NCBI RefSeq assembly: GCF_036924745.1
Contig: NZ_JAZHSD010000001.1
Location: 2,294,001 to 2,358,000 of the forward strand
DNA: 64,000 nucleotides
Reading direction: 5' to 3'
DNA from: Bradyrhizobium sp. AZCC 1693
Lineage (GTDB): Bacteria > Pseudomonadota > Alphaproteobacteria > Rhizobiales > Xanthobacteraceae
This document shows, piece after piece, positions 1 through 8,358 of this stretch (within the stretch, counting starts at the first letter, position 1; the number at the start of each line of letters is the position of its first letter). Below the pieces are notes generated by a model. The model had not been told where the DNA came from. It did not search any database and was given only the letters and a program-made list of their open reading frames with translations. Made by a program: the position numbers and the translations under genes.

Positions 1-453
1 GAGATCGAGGAAGAATTTCGAAAGCAGGATCGCGAATCCCAGCCGAGCGATTTCGCACCGCCTTCCGTACGCGCGCCTGACATCGCTATGCCCGACTATG
101 TCGAGCATCGCGATGGGGCGACGGAGATCGGCAGGCTGTCGGCAGAAGCCGTTGTCCGCGAATATGAAGCCGCGGCGAAAGACATCGAGGCGCTGGGCGT
201 TGAGCTGGTCGAGAACGTCAAGCAATGCGAGGCCATGAGCCGCGAGGCGCTGGTCGTGATTGAGGAGCTCAAGGAAACCGCGGAGCGATACCGCAAGGAG
301 GCCAGGCGCGTCTTCCTGCAAATTGAGAACTATTCGCTGGTGATGGCGGAGGTACGCAAAACCTGTGCTGAAATGAGGGACAAGATCGCAGCGCCGGCCC
401 CACTTGAAACGAAGCCAAAAAGACCTGAGCTCCAGGCCGCCCAGGAAGGCTGA
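1..453 (+). CDS. Hypothetical coiled-coil protein, 5' end outside window
   Basis: The reading frame is open from base 1, so the gene probably begins upstream; an internal ATG lies at 88. The visible 150 residues are charged and rich in Glu, Lys and Arg. Residues after the ATG (about 20 to 105) have the heptad-like spacing of a long coiled coil (runs such as ALGVELVENVKQ and EELKETAERYRKEARR). The C terminus is a short Pro/Lys tail. There is no signal peptide or membrane segment in the visible part. I do not recognise a family and infer only a structural or scaffolding role. The next gene is 270 bases downstream on the same strand and is probably transcribed separately. Confidence 0.6.
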   Translation, partial: EIEEEFRKQDRESQPSDFAPPSVRAPDIAMPDYVEHRDGATEIGRLSAEAVVREYEAAAKDIEALGVELVENVKQCEAMSREALVVIEELKETAERYRKEARRVFLQIENYSLVMAEVRKTCAEMRDKIAAPAPLETKPKRPELQAAQEG

Positions 454-555
454 GGTTTCGAAAATTGCCGGCTGCAGGGCTGAACCGGGCACGTCGATAG
501 GATTGATCCGGGCTTCGCTACTGCAACAAGGCAGCGCTGGCCGATGCTCAAATCC

Positions 556-613
556 GTAGGGCGAATTGGCGCGGCGCGTGGGCGGATTTAGCGTAACGTA
601 ACCCGCCCCACGC
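556..613. repeat. Degenerate dispersed intergenic repeat
   Basis: This stretch (GTAGGGCGAATTGGCGCGG and, further on, GCGTAACGTAACCCGCCC) resembles the GTAGGGTGGGTTAGCGCAGCG / CGTAACCCACC element that recurs between genes in Bradyrhizobium genomes. The identification is from memory and the copy is diverged. The rest of the 454-725 gap shows no gene. Confidence 0.35.
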
Positions 614-725
614 GCTGAAGAGGATTGCAGCCTGTTGATTGTTGTGGCGGCTCCGACGCGATCGGAGGTATCGTTGCCGTCGTGCCGGATCGTCCGCACT
701 CGACGTCTGAGCCGGACGGTATCGC

Positions 726-1487
726 ATGAACATCGACGAACTCGCCCACCGGATCGCCGCGGCGAAGCCGATCACCTCCCTGCATGTCGGGGATGACCAC
801 TGGCCGGAGGTTGATTGCGACGGCGCGATCTTTGACGACTGCCTCTTTGAGGCGGTGCAGTTCTCCTATCCGTCCTTCGCCGACGCGCGCTTCACCAATT
901 GCCGGTTCGACTCATGCCGCGTCTCGCATGCGGCGCTGAAAGGCGCGGTGTTCGAGACCTGCCAGTTCACCGGCGGCGGCGGCAAGGGATGCACTTTCGC
1001 CTTCAGCGATCTGCAAAGGGCCCGGTTTTCCCGGTGCGACCTTGCGCTGGCGACGTTCGAAAGGTCAGAGCTGTTCGCCGTCGAGATGGACGAGTGCAAC
1101 CTCACCGGGGTGCGCTTCAACCAGGTCGATTTCAGCCGCGCCCTCAGCCGCAAGCAAATCGAGACACGCGCGAGCTTCCATAACTGCAAGATGGATCTGG
1201 CCGACCTGGCCGAGACGAAATTACCGACCTGCAGCCTGGCCGGCAGCCGGCTTCGTGAAGCCGACCTGTCCAGTGCCGACCTGACCGACGCCGATCTCAC
1301 CAACTGCGATCTTTTTCAGACGAACCTCCATGGCGCGACCCTGGCCGGCGCTGATCTTACCGGCGCCGAGGTCAGCGGGTTGAATCTGCTGACGCTTGCC
1401 GATTTCAAGGGCGTGCGCGTCACCGACGAGCAGGTGTTCCGGCTGCTCGACGCCATGGGTGTCGACGTGCGGACGCGGCAACGCTGA
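726..1487 (+). CDS. Pentapeptide-repeat protein
   Basis: A 253-residue protein built largely of pentapeptide repeats of the A(D/N)LxX type. Clear runs are ADLSSADLTDADLTNCDL and ATLAGADLTGAE near residues 180-220. Looser Cys-containing repeats (FxxCxF, such as ARFTNCRFDSCRV) fill the N-terminal half. Such repeats fold as a right-handed quadrilateral beta-helix. Known members range from DNA-gyrase protectors (Qnr, MfpA) to proteins of unknown role, so the repeat does not define a function here. There is no signal peptide, so it is probably cytoplasmic. The start is the ATG after GACGGTATCGC; no strong Shine-Dalgarno sequence is visible. It is convergent with the desaturase gene 23 bases away. 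Confidence 0.85.
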   Translation: MNIDELAHRIAAAKPITSLHVGDDHWPEVDCDGAIFDDCLFEAVQFSYPSFADARFTNCRFDSCRVSHAALKGAVFETCQFTGGGGKGCTFAFSDLQRARFSRCDLALATFERSELFAVEMDECNLTGVRFNQVDFSRALSRKQIETRASFHNCKMDLADLAETKLPTCSLAGSRLREADLSSADLTDADLTNCDLFQTNLHGATLAGADLTGAEVSGLNLLTLADFKGVRVTDEQVFRLLDAMGVDVRTRQR

Positions 1488-1510
1488 CGCCGCTGCGCGG
1501 CGGATGGAGC

Positions 1511-2581
1511 TCAGATTTCCCGGAACGACACCAGGCGGCGCTGCGCCTCGTCCCATAACACCAGCCGTACACACTGAAAGCTCTGCAGCAGCGTGATGCG
1601 ACCGACGTCGCGCAGTTCAGGGTGGTCGTGCAGCACGCGCGGCAGCCGGTAATAGGGAATGCGGCTGGAGAGGTGATGCACGTGATGAATGCCGATGTTG
1701 GCCGTGAACCAGCGCAGCAGCGCCGGCAGTTCATAGTGCGAGCTGCCGTGCAGCGCGGCTTGATGCAGGTTCCAGCTCTCGTTGCGGTCCCACATCGTGT
1801 GCTCGAACTGGTGCTGCACGTAGAACAGCCATACGCCGGCCGTCCCGGCCAGCAGCGTAATCGGAAGGTGCACGAGCAGGAACGCCTTGATGCCGATAAA
1901 CCACGTGAGCGTAGCGACGATGACGGCGATTGCGAGATTGGTTGCCATCGTACTGGCCCAGGGCTGCCAGCCATTGCGCATCAGGCCGACCGGGAGCCGC
2001 TGTTGCAACAGAAACAGATAGGCTGGCCCGACCCCGAACATGATCAGCGGGTGGCGGTAAAGCCGGTATTTCAGGCGACCCCACCAGGAAAGGGCCCGGT
2101 ATTCTCGCACGGTCAGCGTATCGAGATCGCCGATGCCGCGGCGATCGAGGTTGCCGGTGGTGGCATGATGAATCGCATGCGAGCGGCGCCAGCAGTCGTA
2201 GGGCGTGAGCGTGAGCACGCCAATGACGCGGCCGACCCAGTCATTCGCCAGACGGCCGGCGAAAAAGGTGCCGTGACCGCAGTCGTGCTGGATCATGAAC
2301 AGGCGCACCAGAAAGCCGGCAGCCGGAACCGCGATAAGTAATGACGCCCAGGCATGGCCAAGGGAGAACGTGAACCAGGCCGCTGCCCACAACATCACCA
2401 GCGGCAAAGCCGTGATCGCCAGTTCGGCAACGCTGCGCAGCCGGCTTGGGGTGCTGTAGTTGCTCAAAATGCGCTGCCAGCGCCGGGCGTTGAGGACGTC
2501 CTCGCCGCCACTGGGCGGTTGAATGAAGCCAACGCCCTCTTGCCTGTTAGAGCGCTGCACGGCTGTGTTAGGCAAAGACAT
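1511..2581 (-). CDS. Membrane fatty acid desaturase
   Basis: A 356-residue integral membrane desaturase. The three histidine boxes that bind the di-iron centre are present: HDCGH at residues 99-103, HAIHH at 135-139 and HHVHH at 299-303. Hydrophobic segments lie around residues 55-95 and 205-250 between the boxes, the usual layout of acyl-lipid desaturases. The enzyme should introduce a cis double bond into membrane-lipid acyl chains using O2 and a ferredoxin or cytochrome donor; regiospecificity cannot be read from the sequence. No redox partner is adjacent. It stands alone, convergent with the pentapeptide gene. Confidence 0.9.
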   Translation of the reverse strand: MSLPNTAVQRSNRQEGVGFIQPPSGGEDVLNARRWQRILSNYSTPSRLRSVAELAITALPLVMLWAAAWFTFSLGHAWASLLIAVPAAGFLVRLFMIQHDCGHGTFFAGRLANDWVGRVIGVLTLTPYDCWRRSHAIHHATTGNLDRRGIGDLDTLTVREYRALSWWGRLKYRLYRHPLIMFGVGPAYLFLLQQRLPVGLMRNGWQPWASTMATNLAIAVIVATLTWFIGIKAFLLVHLPITLLAGTAGVWLFYVQHQFEHTMWDRNESWNLHQAALHGSSHYELPALLRWFTANIGIHHVHHLSSRIPYYRLPRVLHDHPELRDVGRITLLQSFQCVRLVLWDEAQRRLVSFREI

Positions 2582-2801
2582 ATCCCCTTCTGACAGTGCA
2601 CGTAAGATCGAGGCCCCGAGGGATCGGCGCCGGCGTCGGTTGATCGATGTTTGGAGAAGGGTCTGAAACGTGCGTGCCTGTCAGTGGCAAGGCAAAGCGC
2701 CCAGCGATTCGGCCAAGTGTCAACTGCCGGACATATGGACAGGAATTGGGGGAACGTCAAGGACTGCGGCGGGGCGTTACCGGTTCCGGCAGCCGTTCAT
2801 T

Positions 2802-3644
2802 TCAACCCAAGTCCGGTCTTCGAGCTGAAGCAGACCACGCTCGGATTGCAGCAGCAACGACCGCGAGCGTTGCCGTGGTTCCGTTTGCCTCACCCTTCTC
2901 GAAGTCTCCTTCAGTCTGAGCCATCGCATTTGTCACATGCGCAAAACAGATGATTGACCGGTGAGCCGCATTCGCGAATGCGTAGAGCGCCGCAGCCTCC
3001 ATCTCGACGGCAAGCGCACCCAAGTCTCGCGCTGACGCAATCGCGGCTTCGGTCTCGCGGTATGGCGCATCGGTAGTCCAGGTCGGGCCACGGTGAACCG
3101 AGATGCCCGTGAGTCCGCGGAGCTCCTGTTCAGCGTCAGTGAGCAACACTGAATCCGGTGCCTCGGCGAATGTTGCTGGCGGCAGATAGTGGTGGCTCGT
3201 TCCCTCGTCGCGCACGGCGCGATCGATCAGGACGAAGTATGGCGTCGGACCGATCGGAGTGATTTGTCCGGCGGAGGTGACGCTGACGATCAGCCGGCAG
3301 CCCGACGCAAAGAGCTGTTCTGCCACAAGGACTGCGAACGGGGCACCGACCGCGCAGCCCACGATACCGACTTCCCCGACGTCGTCGAGATCGAAGGCAA
3401 CGAGTTCCGTGTGGTAGCAGGCCCATCCTTCGTGAGTGCGCCCGCTTCCTTTCCTCTTGATGTGGCGCACGACGTCGCCGTCCGGATCGAGCACGCAGAT
3501 TTCGGGTACGGCGACGAGAGGCAATCCCTTCTGACGGCGCGCTTCCCGCAGCAAAGCGTCCGGCCGGAACACGGAGGGGGCTGTGTGGTCCTTGCTGACG
3601 ACTAACGGCCAAGCGGGGTCCGCACGATCGGTTTTCTCGTCCAT
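2802..3644 (-). CDS. Nucleoside phosphorylase (PNP/UDP family)
   Basis: A 280-residue protein of the nucleoside phosphorylase superfamily, closest in feel to uridine phosphorylase-like proteins. Visible features are a central VGCAVGAPFAVLVAEQL helix, the phosphate-site region CRLIVSVTSAGQI, and the VEMEAAALYAFA stretch whose Glu contacts the ribose hydroxyls in this superfamily. I chose the ATG at 3644; a TTG two codons upstream is possible. It starts 18 bases after the ArsR-rhodanese stop and is probably co-transcribed with it. Why a nucleoside phosphorylase should travel with a sulfur-type regulator is unclear. The substrate (uridine, purine nucleoside or a modified one) is not determined. 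Confidence 0.82.
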   Translation of the reverse strand: MDEKTDRADPAWPLVVSKDHTAPSVFRPDALLREARRQKGLPLVAVPEICVLDPDGDVVRHIKRKGSGRTHEGWACYHTELVAFDLDDVGEVGIVGCAVGAPFAVLVAEQLFASGCRLIVSVTSAGQITPIGPTPYFVLIDRAVRDEGTSHHYLPPATFAEAPDSVLLTDAEQELRGLTGISVHRGPTWTTDAPYRETEAAIASARDLGALAVEMEAAALYAFANAAHRSIICFAHVTNAMAQTEGDFEKGEANGTTATLAVVAAAIRAWSASARRPDLG

Positions 3645-3662
3645 CGCCAATATCCGCTTATC

Positions 3663-4331
3663 TCAAGCGACGGCTTCGACCGGCAGGCCGGCGGCTTTCC
3701 ATTCGGGGTATCCGTCCTCCAGCCGGCGGACGCGATAGCCCCGCGCCCTGAGCGCTGCGACGGCTTCGAACGAAAGCACGCAATAGGGCCCGCGGCAGTA
3801 GGCAATCACCTCACGGCTTTTCGGAAGTTCGCCCAGGCGTCGCTCCAGTTCGGCGAGCGGAATGTTCAGCGCCCCCGGAAGGTGACCAAGCGCGAACTCG
3901 TCTTCGGGACGGACATCGAGCACCGTCACCAGATCGTCGCGCAATCTCGCGACCAGATCGTCTCGCGACACTGGTTCGAGCGCGTCGCGGGCCTGAAAGT
4001 AGTCGGCCACGACGCGGCCGATCTCAGCGATGTTCCGTTCACCGACACGCCCCAGGGCTTTGATCAGCGCGACCACTTCGGTGTCGCCGGCCAGGCGGTA
4101 GAGAACGTGCTTGCCGCGACGCTCCGTCTCGACGAGGCGCGCCCGCCTGAGGATCTGCAGGTGGCGGGAAGTGTTGGCAAACGTCAGATGCGCCCGGGCG
4201 GATAGCTCCTCGACGCTGCGCATCCCCTGGGCGAGATGCTCCAACAGCTCAAGCCGGTGCGGATGTCCCAAGGCCTGAGCCACCTCGGCCAGGTTCTCGT
4301 AGATCGCCTGCTTCGGTCCGGTGCTTGACAC
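3663..4331 (-). CDS. ArsR-family regulator fused to a rhodanese domain
   Basis: A 222-residue two-domain protein. Residues 1-95 form an ArsR winged helix (LGHPHRLELLEHLAQG, then a recognition region SARAHLTFANTSRHLQILR). Residues 115-215 form a rhodanese domain with the active-site loop YCRGPYC. ArsR-rhodanese proteins are thought to sense or handle reactive sulfur through the rhodanese cysteine; this is family knowledge, not shown here. I chose the GTG at 4331 because GAGGA lies five bases before it; an upstream ATG at 4352 is weaker. It is divergent from the MBL-MFS pair, with a palindrome in the shared region, so it probably represses that operon and itself. Confidence 0.85.
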   Translation of the reverse strand: MSSTGPKQAIYENLAEVAQALGHPHRLELLEHLAQGMRSVEELSARAHLTFANTSRHLQILRRARLVETERRGKHVLYRLAGDTEVVALIKALGRVGERNIAEIGRVVADYFQARDALEPVSRDDLVARLRDDLVTVLDVRPEDEFALGHLPGALNIPLAELERRLGELPKSREVIAYCRGPYCVLSFEAVAALRARGYRVRRLEDGYPEWKAAGLPVEAVA

Positions 4332-4350
4332 GGCAATTCCTCGATATACC

Positions 4351-4370
4351 ATTCAGCAGATTGATTGAAT
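4351..4370. promoter_or_regulatory. Candidate ArsR-type operator palindrome
   Basis: ATTCA at 4351-4355 and TGAAT at 4366-4370 form an inverted repeat (ten-base spacer) in the divergent region between the ArsR-rhodanese gene and the MBL hydrolase gene. Spaced short A/T-rich half-sites of this kind are typical of ArsR and BigR operators. Binding is an inference from position and symmetry. Confidence 0.45.
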
Positions 4371-4405
4371 GTTACTTACCTGCTCTCAAACAGGAGTGCA
4401 AGTCC

Positions 4406-5146
4406 ATGATTCTACGCCAATTCCTGCACAGCGATCCCGTCGGTATCTCGTATCTCTTCGGCTGCGGGGGCAAGGCCGCGGGAGCGGTGGTTGATCCGGT
4501 TGGTGATATTCAGCCCTATCTACAGGCCGCCGACAATGCCGGCATGCGAATTCACTTCGTCATCGACACGCATGTCCATGCCGACCACATCTCGGCAGGC
4601 CGGGCTCTCGCCGACGCGGCCGGCGCGGCCTACGTGCTCTCGACGGACGCAGGCGTATCATTTCCATTCAGAGGCGTGCGGGATGGAGAAGTCCTTCCGC
4701 TTGGAAACGTCTTGGCCACCGTGCTGCACACGCCGGGACACACGCCCGAGCACATCAGCATTCTTGTGACGGATCGGACCCGCGCGGATGAGCCCTGGTT
4801 CGTCTTGACCGGCCATACCCTCATGGTCGGCGATCTCGGCCGCACGGAACTTGCCGTGAGCGCGGAAGAAGGCGCAAAGCAACTGTTCCGCAGCGTGAGC
4901 ACCTTGAAGAAGCTTCCTGATTACGTCGAGGTGCTGCCCGGGGCGTATGCCGGCTCTGTCTGCGGTCGCAGGCTGAGCGGTAAGCCATGGTCGACAATCG
5001 GCTTCGAGAAGCAGCACAACCAGGCGTTCATGATCGAGAACGAAGCCGAGTTTGTGCGCTTCATGGTCGCCGAGATTCCGCCGGCACCGCCGGAAGCTGC
5101 GAAGATCAGGGCCGCCAATTCGGGCCTGCCGGCGGTGGCGGCCTGA
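4406..5146 (+). CDS. MBL-fold hydrolase, persulfide dioxygenase-like
   Basis: A 246-residue metallo-beta-lactamase-fold protein. The metal motif THVHADH is present (near residue 59), followed by HTPGH and the Asp of VGDLGR. These are the two His and one Asp that bind the single iron in ETHE1/Blh persulfide dioxygenases. The later Pro-x-His motif of dinuclear members is replaced by PGAYAGSVC, so a dinuclear zinc enzyme is unlikely. The start at 4406 follows AGGAG by ten bases; the frame remains open upstream. It is the first gene of an operon with an MFS transporter and is divergent from an ArsR-rhodanese regulator, which supports a sulfide/persulfide-detoxification role, though this is not proven. 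Confidence 0.82.
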   Translation: MILRQFLHSDPVGISYLFGCGGKAAGAVVDPVGDIQPYLQAADNAGMRIHFVIDTHVHADHISAGRALADAAGAAYVLSTDAGVSFPFRGVRDGEVLPLGNVLATVLHTPGHTPEHISILVTDRTRADEPWFVLTGHTLMVGDLGRTELAVSAEEGAKQLFRSVSTLKKLPDYVEVLPGAYAGSVCGRRLSGKPWSTIGFEKQHNQAFMIENEAEFVRFMVAEIPPAPPEAAKIRAANSGLPAVAA

Positions 5147-5150
5147 TTCC

Positions 5151-6410
5151 GTGAGCGAGGCCGCATCCGCTCCGCAAGCTACCTCGTCGGTCAGGCTCGG
5201 GCTCAAGGAAAACTGGCGGCAGTTCGCGCTGCTGATCGTGATTAACGCCTTTGTCGGCGGCATGGTCGGGATCGAGCGAACGGTCGTGCCGCTGATCGGG
5301 TCGGAAGAGTTCGGCATTGCTTCGACGACGATTGTCTTGTCCTTCATCGTCAGCTTTGGCGTCATCAAAGCCCTTTCAAATCTCGTCTCCGGCCAACTCG
5401 CCGATGCGTGGGGCCGCAAGCACGTTCTCGTCCTCGGCTGGCTTGTCGGCTTGCCCGTCCCTTTCATGATCGTATGGGCCCCGAGTTGGGGCTGGATCGT
5501 TGCCGCCAATGCGTTGCTCGGCATCAATCAGGGGCTTGCCTGGTCGATGACGGTGATCATGAAGGTTGATCTGGTCGGGCCCAAGTCGCGCGGCCTTGCC
5601 GTCGGCCTCAACGAGTTTGCAGGCTACCTCGCCGTAGGCATCACGGCGTTCCTCACTGGTTATCTCGCCTCTCGATACGGTCTTCGACCAGTGCCGATCT
5701 ATCTGGGTGCCGGCTATGCGATCCTGGGGGCCATTCTGTCCATTGTGCTGGTCCGCGACACACGCGACCACGTTCGGCTGGAGGCATCTGCACATTCCCA
5801 GCAATCGGCGCCGATAAGCTTCGGCGAGGTTTTTACGCTCACCTCCTTTCGCGATCGAAACATGTTCGCCGCCTCCCAAGCTGGTCTCGTCAACAATCTC
5901 AACGACGGCATGAGCTGGGGCATCTTCCCGCTGTTTTTCGCCTCCTTCGGACTCGGCCTCGAACGCATCGGCATTCTGAAGGCGGTCTATCCAGCGACAT
6001 GGGGAGTCCTGCAGATCGCCACCGGCGGGCTCAGCGATCGCTGGGGCCGCAAGGGCCTGATCGTCGCCGGCATGTGGATCCAGTCAGCCGGCCTGTTCCT
6101 CACCGCCGCGACGCGCCAGTTCGAATGGTGGCTCGTCGGCAGTCTTCTCCTCGGACTCGGAACAGCGATGGTGTACCCGAGCCTGATCGCGGCCGTGTCC
6201 GACGCCTCACATCCGACATGGCGCGCCCGGTCGCTCAGCGTCTATCGTTTCTGGCGTGATCTCGGCTACGCCATCGGCGCACTATCGGCGGGTATCATTG
6301 CCGACTTATTCGGGATGGCCTGGGCGATCGCCATCATCGGTGCGGTCACCTTTTTATCGGGGGCCATCGTTGCGGCGGTGATGACAGGCAGGAGCGGGAG
6401 AGAGCCATGA
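5151..6410 (+). CDS. MFS transporter
   Basis: A 419-residue major facilitator protein with about twelve hydrophobic segments. The MFS loop 2-3 signature is visible as GQLADAWGRKHVL in the first half and its equivalent GGLSDRWGRKGLI in the second half. I take the GTG at 5151, four bases after the MBL hydrolase stop; the frame is open further upstream but only inside that gene. Tight coupling to the MBL hydrolase and the divergent ArsR-rhodanese regulator suggests that it exports or imports a sulfur-containing or otherwise toxic compound. The substrate is unknown. The following truncated GFA-type gene overlaps its stop by four bases. Confidence 0.87.
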   Translation: MSEAASAPQATSSVRLGLKENWRQFALLIVINAFVGGMVGIERTVVPLIGSEEFGIASTTIVLSFIVSFGVIKALSNLVSGQLADAWGRKHVLVLGWLVGLPVPFMIVWAPSWGWIVAANALLGINQGLAWSMTVIMKVDLVGPKSRGLAVGLNEFAGYLAVGITAFLTGYLASRYGLRPVPIYLGAGYAILGAILSIVLVRDTRDHVRLEASAHSQQSAPISFGEVFTLTSFRDRNMFAASQAGLVNNLNDGMSWGIFPLFFASFGLGLERIGILKAVYPATWGVLQIATGGLSDRWGRKGLIVAGMWIQSAGLFLTAATRQFEWWLVGSLLLGLGTAMVYPSLIAAVSDASHPTWRARSLSVYRFWRDLGYAIGALSAGIIADLFGMAWAIAIIGAVTFLSGAIVAAVMTGRSGREP

Positions 6411-6598
6411 GCGACATCTACTCTGGACGTTGCCTTTGCGGAGCTGTGCGCTTCGAGGCAACCGGCAAGCGGGCGCAATGCGCTGCGAGAACGCGGGGTC
6501 GTATTCGGTCGTCATCGTCCGCCAACGGGTCGCGCGAATGCGCGCCCGATGACAGGCTCCGGCGGACGATCCAGTATTCCAGAGGCAGCGGTGATTGA
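6407..6598 (+). pseudogene. Truncated GFA-family (glutathione-dependent formaldehyde-activating enzyme-like) gene
   Basis: The ATG overlaps the MFS stop codon (ATGA), the arrangement of a translationally coupled third operon gene. The first 20 residues contain GRCLCGAVRFEATG, the N-terminal zinc motif of the GFA family. After about residue 21 the frame reads low-complexity Arg/Ser text with no family features, and the DNA from about 6480 matches a dispersed Bradyrhizobium-type repeat. The intact family is about 110-150 residues with further CxxC motifs, none of which remain. I therefore call a 3'-truncated remnant whose distal part was replaced by repeat DNA. Confidence 0.7.
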
Positions 6599-6705
6599 AC
6601 CGATAAGACGCGGCGTACTGGATACCCGCCTCCGCAGGTATGACGATCCGTTGTGTGGCGAATGGATCTTCGCCTCGCTCGCAATGACGGTCCCTTAGCC
6701 CAGAA
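6480..6705. repeat. Dispersed Bradyrhizobium-type intergenic repeat
   Basis: The minus strand carries GTCATTGCGAGCGAGGCG, then GTATCCAGTACGCCGCGTC, an ATACTGGATCGTCCGCC segment and a TTCTCGCAGCGCATTGCGCC end. In this order these blocks match a repeat family found between genes across Bradyrhizobium (from memory). It joins directly onto the truncated GFA gene. No transposase is present, so any mobilisation would be in trans or ancient. Confidence 0.55.
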
Positions 6706-6819
6706 TAACGGTCCTTCAACTCAGAACAACTCGCAACAAATCGCTCCTGCAAGTGAGTGGCGATTGCGCCTCCGACCATCGGCTTTAATGTTGGACAATG
6801 CCCTGCTAAACCGCCGCCC

Positions 6820-8196
6820 ATGAGTCATACCCCCACCATCAAGACCAACGTCGCGGCGATCTCGATCTTGGCCAGCGCCGGCATGGCTGCGGCGAAATTC
6901 GCCGTCGGCATCGCGATCGGCTCGCTCGCGCTGATCTCCGAGGCCCTGCACTCCTCCGTCGACGTAATCGCGACCGTCATCACCTGGCTGGTGGTGCGGG
7001 TCTCCGACCAGCCGGCCGACAAGGAACATCATTACGGCCACGGCAAGTTCGAGAGCCTGTCGGCGCTGTTTGTCATCGCCCTGCTCTACGTGCTGGCCGG
7101 CGGCATCCTGGTCGAATCCTGGAGCCGCCTGCGCGAGGGTGCCGCCCCGCCGACGCTCTCGGCCATTCCCTTCGTGGTGCTGGTGATCGATATCGCGGTG
7201 AATTTCTGGCGCGCGCGGGCGCTGCATCGCACGGCGCGGCAGACCCGAAGCCAGGCGCTGGCGGCGGACGCGCTGCATTTCGCTTCCGACGTGCTCGGCT
7301 CCATCGCGGTCATCGTTGGCCTCGTGCTGACCGGGCTCGGCTATCTCTGGGGCGACTCCGTCGCCGCCATCGCCGTTGCCGTGATGATATCGATCCTCGG
7401 CCTGCGGCTCGGGCGTTCCACCGTCGAAACCCTGCTCGATCGTGCGCCGGAGGGCGCTTCGGAAAAGGCCGTCGCCGCGATCCGCGCGGTGCCCGGCGTG
7501 GTCGGCGTCGAGCGCCTGCGGGTTCGCATGGTCGGGCCGACGCATTTCATCGACGCCATCGCCAAGGTGCCGCGCACCTACCCGATCGATCGGGTCGAGG
7601 CGATCAAGAAGACCGCGCAGGCAGCGGTCACTGAAGCGCTCGGCGACGCCGACCTCACCTTCACCGCGGTGCCGGTCGCCCGCAACAATGAGAGCGTGCG
7701 CGAGCGCATCATGGTGATCGCCCGCAATTCCGGCCTCGCCATCCACCATGTCACCGTGCACGATCTCGGCGAGAAGCTGATCGTCGGCATCGACCTCGAG
7801 GTCGACGCCGACATGGAGCTGGCGGCGGCCCACGAGGTTACCCGCGTGCTGGAGCGCAACATCCGCGAGGATTTTGGCGAGGACGTCGAGGTCGACACCC
7901 ACATCGAACCGCTCGAGCCGGAACTGCCGCACGGCACCGACGCCGCCCCCGAGCGCGTCGAGACCATCAAGGCCGCGCTGACGCGCTTTGCCGGCCATGG
8001 CGCGATCCATGACATCCATAATGTGCGGGTGCGCGACACTGACGCGGGCGAAGTCGTTAATTTCCACTGCCGCGCCGCGCCGTCGATGAGCGTCATCAAG
8101 GTGCACGAGAACGTCGACGAGATCGAGCGCGCGCTGCGCCGTGCGTTTCCGACCATCAAGCGCGTGATCAGTCATGCCGAACCGCCGCGCGCGTAG
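6820..8196 (+). CDS. Cation diffusion facilitator with extended C-terminal domains
   Basis: A 458-residue CDF-family divalent-metal/proton antiporter, which would export metal from the cytoplasm. Six hydrophobic segments lie in residues 10-205. The metal-site residues are HxxxD in both pairs: LHSSVD in segment 2 and LHFASD in segment 5. After the membrane part the usual single ferredoxin-like dimerisation domain is followed by roughly two more similar blocks (around residues 290-370 and 380-450), so the protein is about 150 residues longer than a minimal CDF. I chose the ATG at 6820; an upstream in-frame start at 6757 lies in the spacer. It stands alone. Metal specificity (Zn, Fe, Mn or other) cannot be assigned. 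Confidence 0.88.
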   Translation: MSHTPTIKTNVAAISILASAGMAAAKFAVGIAIGSLALISEALHSSVDVIATVITWLVVRVSDQPADKEHHYGHGKFESLSALFVIALLYVLAGGILVESWSRLREGAAPPTLSAIPFVVLVIDIAVNFWRARALHRTARQTRSQALAADALHFASDVLGSIAVIVGLVLTGLGYLWGDSVAAIAVAVMISILGLRLGRSTVETLLDRAPEGASEKAVAAIRAVPGVVGVERLRVRMVGPTHFIDAIAKVPRTYPIDRVEAIKKTAQAAVTEALGDADLTFTAVPVARNNESVRERIMVIARNSGLAIHHVTVHDLGEKLIVGIDLEVDADMELAAAHEVTRVLERNIREDFGEDVEVDTHIEPLEPELPHGTDAAPERVETIKAALTRFAGHGAIHDIHNVRVRDTDAGEVVNFHCRAAPSMSVIKVHENVDEIERALRRAFPTIKRVISHAEPPRA

Positions 8197-8358
8197 CGCG
8201 TTGCCGCGCGAGCTGTCCCGTGATCCCAAAGCGGATCAGGGGCTTGCCTCATCCGTACTAATGCGCGGACGGCCGCCGCGGCCGGCCGGTATGGTTAAGG
8301 ATTGGTTAGCTCGAATCGAGCCATATCCGGGTTCCAGCAATGGAACCGCATCGGACGC

